The position numbers and the translations under genes were made by a program. The notes beneath the pieces were generated by a model. It was not told where the DNA came from. It was given only the letters and a program-made list of their open reading frames with translations, and did no database searches. 64,000 nucleotides of DNA from Gnetum montanum (lineage: Eukaryota > Streptophyta > Gnetopsida > Gnetales > Gnetaceae), in assembly GCA_015680685.1 (NCBI GenBank), contig MNCI01009293.1, positions 310,909-374,908 on the forward strand, written 5' to 3'. Below are positions 35,631 through 45,592 of this stretch, in pieces (positions within the stretch are counted from its first letter, which is position 1; each line of letters starts with the position of its first letter).

Positions 35631-37667
35631 CTTCCATGAACTAAGAACAACCAATGCACATACTACCTCTGAGAAGATACGAACCTGCTCATTATTGTGG
35701 ATCTCTCCCTTCCAACTTAGTCATGGGGGAGATGGCCACCTCTGCTAGTCAATTGAGGTCCTCAGTTCTTTGTTTTTAAGTTTTTGTTTAAGTTTTTGTT
35801 TTACACATTTTTGTTTTACAAATTTCTTTAACTTTTTTTTTTTTTTGCAACATCATTTATACTTTTCCATTTCTTTGTGTGATGGTTTGTTTGTTGTTTT
35901 CATTTCTGTTTTGTTGTTCTTATTTTTGTCTTTGTTTGTTCTGTTAGGTTCGTCAACTAATAAGTGCTCCTAATGGTGGTATGAACGGTATTCTATTTGA
36001 TTGCTAATGTTTGGTTTTTACCTTTGAGTTATAATGTTGATACTAAGGTATGGTTCTTTTGATATAATAGGCAATGAGTTCATGCCATCCATGCATCCAT
36101 GAATTTCTATGGTCTCCCTTGGCTTGGAATTGTACAACCCCTTTCTTAATAATAAAACTATTAATGAATTGGTGACTGGGCATTTCTCAAACTAAGGAAG
36201 GATTCAATGACTGAAAAGGATGTGACTTCAAGAGGATTTGATGCATTTGTATTGGCTATTCTCTTGGGTTCTTGGATGTTTTCTTCTTGAGTTCTTCTTA
36301 CCATTCCGACGTTGCTCCATTGTGTGGAAGCTGAGCCAATAAAAATAAGTCTTTCCATGGTGTGGTTCTCACATAAAAAAAACAGTGAGAATTCAAAGCA
36401 CACCCCTTAGATGCAATCATCCTTTGGACTACAAGCAATGGTTATGGAACTAAAAAAACATGTTTACTTTAACTAAGGCCCACTTTGCTTCCTACTTTTC
36501 CCTTTCTCATTTCTTTGGAATGGTGGTGACTCTTTGGTGGGAGCATTCTTGTTACTTCAAGGGGATGGGTTGGCCAAGTGTATTAATGCGAAGTCACTGG
36601 ATGTGGATTGTTTGAGGCTAGATTTGGAATGAGATCTACTCAGTCACAATAACCATCACTACACAAGGGGCTATACACCACCTTGTTCTTGGGACTCCAT
36701 TCCATTCTCTTCTTCTCATCATTCTTTTTCCATTTTTCACCTCATTGCCAGTTGTATCAGTAGTCTATATTTTGGTTAATGCATTATTTTCTTTTTGGAA
36801 AATACTTATGGTTATGACTTTAACTCTTACTTCCAAATGACATTTCCAAATCCTGCAAACTCTTTGAATGTGGGATTGTCAGAACATTAAGAGCATGAGC
36901 CTTCTTTGGGGAGGACCCACTAGCATTCCTATTTGGTGCATCAGTTAACTTCTTTCCCTTAAACAGTTCTGCAATCAACCTTTATTTTTTTCATTCCCAT
37001 CTTTGACATCCATTTTATCGACATTGTCATTGTTTCTTTTTCTCCATCTTTCTTATCCCCTACCTTTTTCCATTCTATCACTCCCGGAGGTTCACTCTTA
37101 GTCATGGGGGTCCTGGTCCAATTTTTTTCTATTTTCTAACCCTTACACCTTCAATAGTCACCAATGTTATATCTCTAGAATCCATATTAGCCATATCACA
37201 ACTCAGCCAATGAACCTTACACTAAGGCAAGGTATCAACTATATTGTGATTTACTTATCCTTGCTCATATGTGACTATGTTATGTGTACAGATGGCAATC
37301 ATACAGTAATGGACTGGATCTGGAGGAAACACTCAGGATGGATTGGTGCTAAAATAGTCATGCAAGGAACAAGATTGATGGCATGCTTATGAATAGACAA
37401 AAAAAGGTGCAATCTTGGCATTAGTAGCAACACATCTTCTTCTTTTCTCTATCTTTCTTCTCTATCAGCTACTAATTAAGGTTGGATGTCAATTGTGTAT
37501 AGTGTTGGCTGTTGTAGTCATAAACACTAATGTTGCCATGTATTGTAATGTTGATCCATTCACATGCCACCCCATTCACCATTAGCGTCATTCAAGTCAA
37601 TAATCCCGTACCTTTCCAATATTTTTTAAGAAACTCGAGGAGAAGTTTTCATTCAGTCATGGAGGTA
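35631..37667 (+). other. 3' non-coding region of element A
   Basis: It carries TCATGGGGGAGATGGCC (35722), a T-rich stretch (35770-35970) whose frame is low-complexity and not convincing as a gene, the conserved hairpin (36361-36450), another TCATGGGGG (37102) and the purine tract TCATGGAGGTA directly before the 3' LTR. No extra gene like that of B is present. Confidence 0.65.
36361..36460 (+). other. Conserved A-rich-loop hairpin, element A copy with compensating change
   Basis: Left arm TTCTCAC (36366-36372), loop ATAAAAAAAACA, right arm GTGAGAA (36385-36391): perfect pairing, although both arms differ from the TTCCCATT/AATGGGAA of element C. The following frame lacks ATG (it is GTG) and is shifted, but GLQAMVMELKKHV can still be read. 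Confidence 0.65.
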
Positions 37668-38461
37668 TGATGAGCCGCGATATCACATCCGCGATATCGC
37701 ATACGTGATATTGCTTCCTGCCTCATCTTCTATAAATAAGAGAAGGCACCCTTTCTTCTAGATGGTTAGACTTAGACCCTTAGACAAACTCTTGCAGTTT
37801 AGTCATTCCATAGTTAGAATAATTTTTGTGTGCCCACAGTAAGAGTCACAGAGTGAACGGATCTTTATTCGAGCAATTTGTACCTGAGCACAACTTGTGT
37901 GCGGTAATAAAGATGAACTTTGTGATAAACCTTGCAGCATACAAATTAAGCTAATTAGTAATTAATTATTATTAAATGTTTAATTTTTTTCCTAGTTAAT
38001 TAATCTCTCTCTCAACCATCAACCTCCTTAATTAAATACACTCAGTACGACCACTTTGAGCATGCATGTAGCGCTTGGTAACCCAATAACGATTAGCGTT
38101 TGGTAATCCCAGCAACGTTGCACTGGTTCAGGATGTGTACGACAAGTGGGAACGGATACTAGTGTTAGGAACAATTAGAACTTAGTCAATGAATAGTTGA
38201 TGTAAGTTAGGCACTTAGTTCTCTTTACCTCTCCTTATTAGCATAAGACATTAAAAATATAAAAGTTATAAAAATCATATACCTCAAGCTTACTTAACCA
38301 TACAACCATGACAATACAAGTAAGTCTGGGAAGACAATGATTGATTAACCCTAAGTGTTCCATTAGGGCGCATAAGCACTTAGTCCTTGGAGTTCGACTG
38401 GATCACATGTGAGATGCTCATATTCATATGGTTGAGTGTAGGGATACCTCGCCACTCATCA
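37668..38461 (+). repeat. 3' LTR of element A
   Basis: The LTR is 794 bp, from TGATGAGC to CTCATCA, closely similar to the 5' LTR. It has a TATAAATA box at 37731-37738 and AATAAA near 37907. Its array has three sites against six in the 5' LTR. Confidence 0.93.
37677..37714 (+). promoter_or_regulatory. Phased 10-bp site array, 3' LTR of element A (3 sites)
   Basis: GCGATATCAC, GCGATATCGC and GTGATATTGC with exact 4-bp spacers. The middle site is a perfect 10-bp palindrome. The TATA box follows 16 bp later. Confidence 0.88.
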
Positions 38462-38866
38462 TAATCCAAACTAACAAAGAAAGATGTTCAATAATTAAGG
38501 ATTATGAACCAAAATGCTAATCATGGTTTATGTTTATGATTGAAGATGACACCAAAATGAGGATTGCAAGCAGGCAAGCCATCACAACCTAGGGAAAAGT
38601 GATCTTAGGAAGGAAGGGGCCAATAGCAGTAGCAACCATAGTAGCTCCAAGAACAACCAGCCAAGGGCATGCATGCAACTAGACCTCTTCAATAGGAACC
38701 TGAAGTGAAATTTTTCAAATAGACTCCCACAACAAAGATAGGCCAATTCAAGCAAGACGAGGCTCCTGGGCCAAGGCCTAGCTTGGAGGTCATCCTCATA
38801 GAGGCTTGTTTGGAGAAAATCAGGATCAAAGAGGTCCAAAGTTCTATCATTGATGAGCTAAAATTT

Positions 38867-41330
38867 TGACTCTTCTTAGAGCTAGAATTGGAGAAGGTCC
38901 AAACCCAATTTCCTTATGGCCCATTCTCTCTAACAGTGAAGAATAATACATAGAGGTTACTTACTTTTTTAAAAAGAATTGAGAAGAGGATGCATTGGTG
39001 AAGATTAAATACATCACCATCTCCTAGTCAATTGATGACATTACAAAGGCCCTTGATTTGCCAAACACAAGGGCAAAATTAGCTAAGATCTTAATATAGG
39101 TGGATCCATAAGCCAAGAAAGAGTGAATCCAATGATGCTATGGGCTAGACCGTAAGAAGTATGATGCCCTCACAAGGATAGAATGAGCATATTTCAAGAT
39201 TATTACCTACCACTTAAACCCAACAATGATGCCCAATAATGTGATAGCCTTCTTCACCCAAGCATGCACTACTCTAAATGGAAAATTCCTAGTCAACCTA
39301 CCCCAACTCATTTTTTTAGAAATTAAGAAGTTATTTAAAGAAAATGAGAAGGGTAGGAATAAATTCCCCTTTCTATGTCTCATCCACAACTTGTGCAAAA
39401 GGGGAGGAATCACTTACTCTTCCAATGATGTGGTCCACCCTGCTCCTGCCACATCTTGGAAGAAGATGATAAAAGATAAGGCAATGGTCAAGCCATAAGA
39501 AGAGCAATAGCCACCACCACCACCTACAACCCCAAAGACTACATTAGAAATGTTCTTAGCTATTGAAAGACTCAAAAAACTTCAGGAGCAGCAGCTATAG
39601 CAATAGTAGGGCTCTGCAGGTAAAGGGAAATCCTCCATTTACTGTCCATCCATGAGCCATCTTAACAAGGTTGCCAAGACCATAAGTTGGCTAGATAGTG
39701 AAGTAGCCCCAATCTTCTCTACAAAAAGGAACTAGGTGTCGACCAAGTGCAATCCAAGAACTAGGGAGGTCATAGTGTCCATTCTAGGACAAACATTCCC
39801 TAAGATCTTAGGAAATGTTACGACCTTTTCTATCATGTTGGAGGAAGGTGAGGGGGAAACCATCATAATCATGCCACATAAGGAGCAAGAGATAGCAATG
39901 GAGGTGGTGGCTGATAGGGTTGCTAAAGCCCTTAATGCTCCTATGACATTAGTACCTAATAGTACCATCATGCTAAACATCCATACATCTACAAGTGTAA
40001 GAAGTGATTAGATGAGCACTTCCCAACACAAGAAAATGTTTGAAAGATTTCTTGGAGTTGGGCAACCACTTTCATAGATCTTTGATCTCTTGGATGAAAC
40101 TATAGCAAACTAGTCATAGTTACTTGAGATAATGGGTAAGCTATTACTCACCAATGCACAAGTTGATGAGGCCATCACAGCCAATCAATGGTTGGCTACC
40201 AAAGTTGTTAAGTTGCGAGCCTATCTCTTTGATCACACCATTCTTCAACCAAAGCTCACTCGAGATAAAGCTTTCCAACAACTTTAGAAAAAATTTCTAG
40301 GCTATCAAGAATGCAAAAGAGATGATGATCTTTAATGCATCCATGTTAGAGGCCATGACCAACAACATTGACAAGAACCTAATATAGATTCGCAAAGAAA
40401 ACTTGGTCCTTACCAAAGATAACCACAACATATGAAATGCTAAGTAATAGAAGGATGAAATGATCAAGTTCATACTCTGGCAACAAGAGCAGCTCACCAA
40501 GGTAAACTTGGATCTAAGGGATTAGCAATAGAAAATTGTAATCTCTTGATGGAGGAAGTCCATGCTCTTTGCTAACAAATCATAATTGAGGTAGCCACCC
40601 AGAAGAATGAGGCCCTAAATTTTAAAGAAGTAAACAATCATCCCAGGGACCAGGTTGGGGTACTTAAGGAGGTCAACAAAAAGAGATTCAACTAACAAAG
40701 GCAAAGATAAACAAGACCCTCTAGTAACTCCAACAATGATGCAATGTATTGCAATCCATCTTTAATGAAATAAATGTGTACAATAAGGCCTAAATTTTCC
40801 TAAAGGAGTTACAGATCAAGGAGATGATAGAGTACATGGAGCTTACCAATGTCCATTATGCAAACTTGGTTATGCTGATAGTAGGAAGGCTAAGGTCAAT
40901 TTGGAAAAATAAGTTGCCAATTCCTACCCCCTCTATAAGGAAAAATTTAAGTTTCACAAAGAGACAAAAAAAAAGTTGGAAACATCCAATGTAGAACTTG
41001 AAGTTCTTGGGAGTAGATTCACTAATCAATGTTCTATTGCTAAGAACCTAGCAAGATGGATGAATGACTACTAGAAGCTATAGAACCTAGTAAAGACATT
41101 TGATATTGAACGTAAATAATTCAGAGCCTAGTTTGTCAATGCGAAGGAAATGTTTTCTTCGATGCCATGATCATGGGATATCCCTACACCAACCCATATT
41201 AGAGAAGCCACTTGAACTGTGTACAACCCATAGAGTAAAGAAGAAAAAATGAAAGCACTTATGGATGCTTTCAAACTTTCGACAATAGCAATGGTAGTAG
41301 TAAGTTAACTTGAGTCTCCAATAGTACCAA
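38867..41330 (+). pseudogene. Extra 3' gene of element B, resembling plant retrotransposon accessory ORFs
   Basis: With several stops the frame reads a domain from about 38990 to 39500. Its clearest part (39226-39498) has NNVIAFFTQACTTLNGKFLV, then LIFLEIKKLF and FPFLCLIHNLCKRGGI. The pattern resembles the putative plant transposon protein domain found in accessory ORFs of Tat-like elements. A Pro run follows, then a long charged region (about 40080-41100) rich in Lys, Glu, Asn and Leu that may have been a coiled coil. It is absent from A and from the visible parts of C and F. Function unknown; assignment by pattern only. Confidence 0.5.
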
Positions 41331-41627
41331 AATGGGATGAAGGACCATTGGAGACATAGGAACCCCAACATCCAAGCACTATATCAAAATTTATCACATC
41401 TTCAACTATCCTATAGGCACCTATTGAAAATTTTGTTTGTGTATAATTTTGTTGTAATGAGCACTCATTTTTGTCAACATTGCACAATCTTGCACTTAGA
41501 GTTAGTTAGAGTCAGTCTATCTGTCTTTCTGTTAATAAATTCCATACTTTCCCAAATTTTGTAAGAAACTTGATCCTAATTTTATTGACTTAAGGATGAG
41601 TTTTCAGTCAGTTGTGGGGGTATGATG

Positions 41628-42501
41628 AACCATTAATAAGATAGGTTGCGTTGATGCATGTCCATCAATGTAACCCCATCAACGCATGCTAGGATGCGTT
41701 GATGCGAGTACATCAATGTTAATGTAATCATTACCTATGTAAATGCACTTATGCCTCATATTTATGACATATTTTAGTCATAGTCTTAGCTAAACTCTTG
41801 CAATTTCTTCCTTCCAAAATTAGAATAATTTTCCTCTGAGTACCTATAGTGTGATTATATGAAATTGTATGGAATTTTATTCGAGTGCCCATGTCCTTGG
41901 ACACATTGGCATGACTAGCAATAAAATTAATCTTTCCTACATCCATTACAACACTTAGACTAATTTATTGTTTTTTTAGTACTTTACTTTATATGAGATT
42001 TACTTTTATGTTCTTAAGTAATTATTACAATTAATAATAACCACATGAGTATGACCACTTTGAGCATAATGTATTAATGCTTGGTAATCCCAATAGTAGA
42101 TACTTGGTATGCCCGGTAGTATACACTTGGTAACCCGTTAGCATTAATATAAGTTCATGATATATATATAGTAAGTAGAAATAGATACTTTATGTTAGGA
42201 TAGTTAGTCAAGAAATTAGCTAATTAATTTAATCTTGAATCTTCATTCTATTAGTAAGTAATTAGGAGAAAATTATACAAAAAATAATTATAAAAATAAA
42301 CATCTTATGCCTTAACCACACTTAACCATATAGATAGTTAAAACACAAGTGTGGATTAAGAAGACAGTGACTTGTAGCTATATAATTCACTATTTAGGAA
42401 TATTGGCAACTTAGGTAACTAAGTCTACAGAATTTGACTAGATTGCTAGTGAATGCTTATGATTCGTATAGTTGGATGTAGTGAGTACACTTCACTTATT
42501 A
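41628..42501 (+). repeat. 3' LTR of element B
   Basis: The LTR is 874 bp, starting TGATGAAC after the purine tract GTGGGGGTA and ending CACTTATTA, followed by the GTATT duplication. The array is at 41648-41719. Confidence 0.9.
41648..41719 (+). promoter_or_regulatory. Phased 10-bp site array, 3' LTR of element B (5 sites)
   Basis: GCGTTGATGC, CCATCAATGT, CCATCAACGC, GCGTTGATGC and ACATCAATGT, with spacers of 4, 4, 10 and 4 bp. The 10-bp spacer ATGCTAGGAT is the same as in the 5' LTR. Sites appear in both orientations of GCGTTGATG. Confidence 0.82.
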
Positions 42502-42506
42502 GTATT

Positions 42507-45055
42507 TTCTTCCATTCCATGGTTTTTTGTCAATATTTATTAAAATTCCATGGTTTTAATTTTCCATACACTTTGGTCATCCAAGAGAGGTGTTGTAGGA
42601 TTAGAGTTGGGAAATGTTGCAAAATTGAAGGTTGGTGGTGCAAATTTCTTGGATCTTTGGGGTTTGCTTATCTCTCTTGCAATTTTTCATCATTCAAATT
42701 TAGAGGTGAGTTATCTTGGCTTCTTCCTTGTTTATGATTACAAGTTTTGTACACATATGTAGTTGGTATTGTTAATTTTGTCATATGATTAGGATGTAGT
42801 TTGTGGGCTAAAGAATTGTGTTTTATGCAGGTTTCATGGAAATTTTCTTTATGTGTGTATATCCTGCTATTTTTCTACTGATTTTAGGTGTGAGAATTAC
42901 AAAAATCATTCCAACAAATTTTTTTGTACAGGATTGGTTTTACCATTTGTGAACTCAGTTGGTTGTGATTGATTGATGGATCCATGTTGAATTTGTATGA
43001 GGCTATGTTTTTGAATTTTTGTAGAAACAAAGACATGTGGTTTGATTTCCATGATGGTTAAATTAGAGGTTTGGAAATCTTGGTTGTTTTTACTAAGTTA
43101 TCTCATAAGATCCATTTTTCTAGCCTTGATCATATCATGTTTTTTCATTAGTTCCTAATTACATATTGTTTTGGCTTGAATCCCTTTTGGTGTATTATAT
43201 TAAACTCCCTTATATTAAGTTCTTTCCAACTTTGTAATTATTTGATATTTAGTTTCCACTTTCTATCTTAATTTTTGGATTTTCCTTCTTCCTTGTTAGT
43301 TCATGATTTGGAATTATTAAGCCCTTCCCTATTATTTCCTACCTGCTCTCCTCATTCTAGAGTATTTCCTGGCCATTTTCCAATTTTTCCTAGCCTAAGA
43401 AAGATATCCCAAACCTCGACTAGGCATCTCTCTTAAATGCCAAGACATCTTGTCCATGGACAAGACGTCTCATTCTAACTCAAGACATCTTGCCTTGTTC
43501 CAAGACATATACACTAAGATGTCTTCTCCAAGCTAAAGACATCTTCTACTAGAATAAGACATCTCCTCCAATCCCAAGATGTCTCACTTAAGATGTCTCA
43601 GTTCAAGTTAAGACATCGCCACCCTATTAGAGACATCTTCTAATTTTTTAAGATGTCTTCCCTACAAGCCCAATGTTTCCATAAACTTGAATTTTGTGAA
43701 GTCTAATTCTTTGACCTAGACTTGGATTTCTTGGTTTCTATGCCCTCAAATCCTTGTTGATTCCTATGTACTTATCATATTAACATTGATCTTCTTCAGT
43801 CCTTCATTATTGAAGTCCACTAGCTTATAAATTGTGGCTAGACTAAATTTTGGATAATTATGGCATCTTTCTCAATTTGTTATAATATTCATTTCACCAC
43901 TTGAAAATGTTAAATCTTATTGTAATCTTTTCCCATGTCAAGATTTTCATTGACTCATTTGTTGGGATCTCAAGATTGTTGCATCATCTTGAACCAAATG
44001 GACCCTTTTTGGTATGAGCTTCAATCCTTATGTGAATGTTGGCTATTGGTGGTTTTGACCTTTCCATGTAGGTATATAATTAGTCTTTTGGCATATTAAC
44101 CCTATTATTCCCTTCAATATTCTATTGAGATCTCAAGAAATTGTTGAGATCTCTTGAACATTAAGTTCAATTCTCTATAATGTTTTCTCTTATATATGTT
44201 GGAAATGGATGTTGGTAACATGAGTTTCTATGGACTATATCCTTGTTAGGATCTTTTGAATTATTGGATCTCTAGATGAGGCAAAGTCTATTATTTGTTA
44301 TTATTCTCCATCGTCAGTTTAGTTGCCATGTTTTTGAATTGTTTTGTTGTTGGATGTTGGAGCTAGCATCAAGTTTGTGGGTCAAATGGAGATGGACTTC
44401 TTGGAGATGATTTTGATAATTGATCCTCACTGTAGAGTATACTAGTGTGGCTCTCGCTACAAGCCCCATCCTGTAGGAGAGGATGATTTCATGGCTTATT
44501 AGTCATTTTGGTTTTTGTTTATGCCTCCAAAATGTTAGAAGTAGGTGATACCTATAGCACTGAAATGTTTGGGGAACATTGAAAATGATGTCCTAGGTAA
44601 CACTTCACGTTCTAGTTGAGACTAATAATAAATCCATGCCTATGATGATTTGATATTTGGTTTAGATACATGTTGGTTTTGGCTCTTGGAAAGTACACAT
44701 GACAACATAATACACATATGACACTGAGTGAATTGTGTGCTAGCCTTCTTGTTTGTGGTGATGGTTAGAGTAGGCAAACTTGGTTTTATCATAGTATGGT
44801 GGATAGATGTTACAGTTGTGTAATTGTATGTTTGTTTGGACATTTAGCAGTTCACTTGCATGCATTTTAAGCTAACATATTTTGCAGGTCAACCATGCTC
44901 ATCCTAATCCCCATGAGATCTATCCATTCAATGATTAGAGATGTTGCCAAGGTTTATCACTTAGTTTTATACTAATAATCCATTTTACTTTCAAGTTGAT
45001 CAGTTGGGAAGGGGACAAAGTTCTTGGATGATTTGTTATGATGATATGAACTTGA
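42507..45055 (+). repeat. Inferred continuation of the chromovirus G 3' LTR
   Basis: This is host sequence resuming after element B. Its last part (about 44494-45052) is the diverged direct copy of 178-783. It holds a strong site array (43442-43659) and a TATAAA at 43826. The sequence breaks off near 45055 without the expected 380-bp LTR end. Frames at 42453-42762 (70 and 94 codons) are unrecognised and probably chance. Confidence 0.5.
43442..43659 (+). promoter_or_regulatory. Twelve-site AAGACATCTT array with 20/14-bp phasing
   Basis: Twelve 10-bp sites of the form AAGA(CA or TG)TCTT start at 43442, 43462, 43482, 43502, 43516, 43536, 43556, 43576, 43590, 43610, 43630 and 43650. Steps are 20 bp except two of 14 bp, giving three blocks of four sites with a 74-bp super-period. 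Spacer sequences are unrelated to each other. Degraded sites may extend upstream to 43401 and 43421. The shape is that of a repeated protein-binding site, not of a coding or simple tandem repeat. Confidence 0.85.
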
Positions 45056-45144
45056 ATGCCCTAGCATCTGCAAATCTAAAAAGGAACTCATCCATAAGAC
45101 TTGGCAAGGTTTTACAACTAAATGCCAACTTGACGCTAACCCTT

Positions 45145-45592
45145 CTCCTTTGGTAGGTCTGATCTCATTTTAGAAAAAGATCACCCAAAGGCTTCATGCT
45201 AATTGGCAAAATGGCTTATACCATTTCTTTAATTCCAAAATGATATGAAAATAGCTTAACTCTGCCAATATTTGTCCCAATTCTAGATATGAAAGGAGGA
45301 GGTTAGCATCACAAGGTAATCTTTGATGTGATGTGATGCAATGTGATGAGTAGAAGTAATAGAGACATATTGTTGTTGAAAAAGGGGCCCAACAATGATA
45401 TAGCTCTTTACAGAAGTTAACAATAGAAAAGAGATGCAATTGGCCCCATTTTGTACTTCTTATTGAGATAAGGTTAGAATGGTGGTGTCAACCCAAAAAA
45501 AAAAAGTAAGACAAGGTTAGAATGATGATGATGTATGAAAATAGCTTATACACATGTAAATTAATCAAGAATTTTTTGTAAAATTTGAAAAT
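45145..45592 (-). repeat. Left arm of an inverted repeat flanking the subtilase
   Basis: Read on the minus strand it matches 50127-50830: GATTAATTTA, TATAAGCTATTTTCATACATC, one copy of the 108-bp unit (TTATCTCAATAAG..GTACAAAAT), CATCACATCACATCAAA, TTTCATATCTAGA and CTTTGGGTGATC occur in the same order. The arm runs in the opposite direction to the right arm and has only one of the units that are repeated four times there. Confidence 0.8.

Larger units (their letters stand above)
29179..38461 (+). mobile_element. Element A: complete Athila-like retrotransposon nested in B
   Basis: It is 9283 bp, with LTRs 29179-30004 and 37668-38461, a well-kept tRNA-Asp-type primer site, gag and pol, and no chromodomain. 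Target-site duplication TGATC (29174-29178) / TAATC (38462-38466), one mismatch. A deletion of about 600 bp between protease and RT (near 33015) and changes at the RT and integrase catalytic residues make it non-autonomous. It keeps the longest open frames of the Athila-like copies and is probably the younger of the nested pair, since B had to be present first. Confidence 0.93.
17253..42501 (+). mobile_element. Element B: Athila-like retrotransposon carrying two nested insertions
   Basis: The outer LTRs are 17253-20880 and 41628-42501, with a perfect target-site duplication GTATT (17248-17252 and 42502-42506). Without its insertions (solo LTR 17637-20330 and element A 29179-38461) it would be about 13 kb, longer than F or A, because of an extra 3.2-kb 3' part with its own degraded gene (38867-41330). 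The order is primer site, gag, protease, RT, RNase H, integrase, hairpin region, internal U3-like promoter, extra gene, 3' LTR. All coding parts are broken. Confidence 0.9.

Noticed and set aside
35770-35973. Phe/Leu-rich small protein in element A
   Set aside because: It is a translation of a T-rich low-complexity stretch in a non-coding region and is not conserved in B, C or F.
42453-42762. Small membrane-protein gene after element B
   Set aside because: Two overlapping frames without recognised family or codon signal, in sequence inferred to be a chromovirus LTR.
43401-43659. CRISPR array
   Set aside because: The repeats are 10-bp near-palindromes with 4- or 10-bp spacers in a plant retrotransposon context; far too short, and no cas genes.
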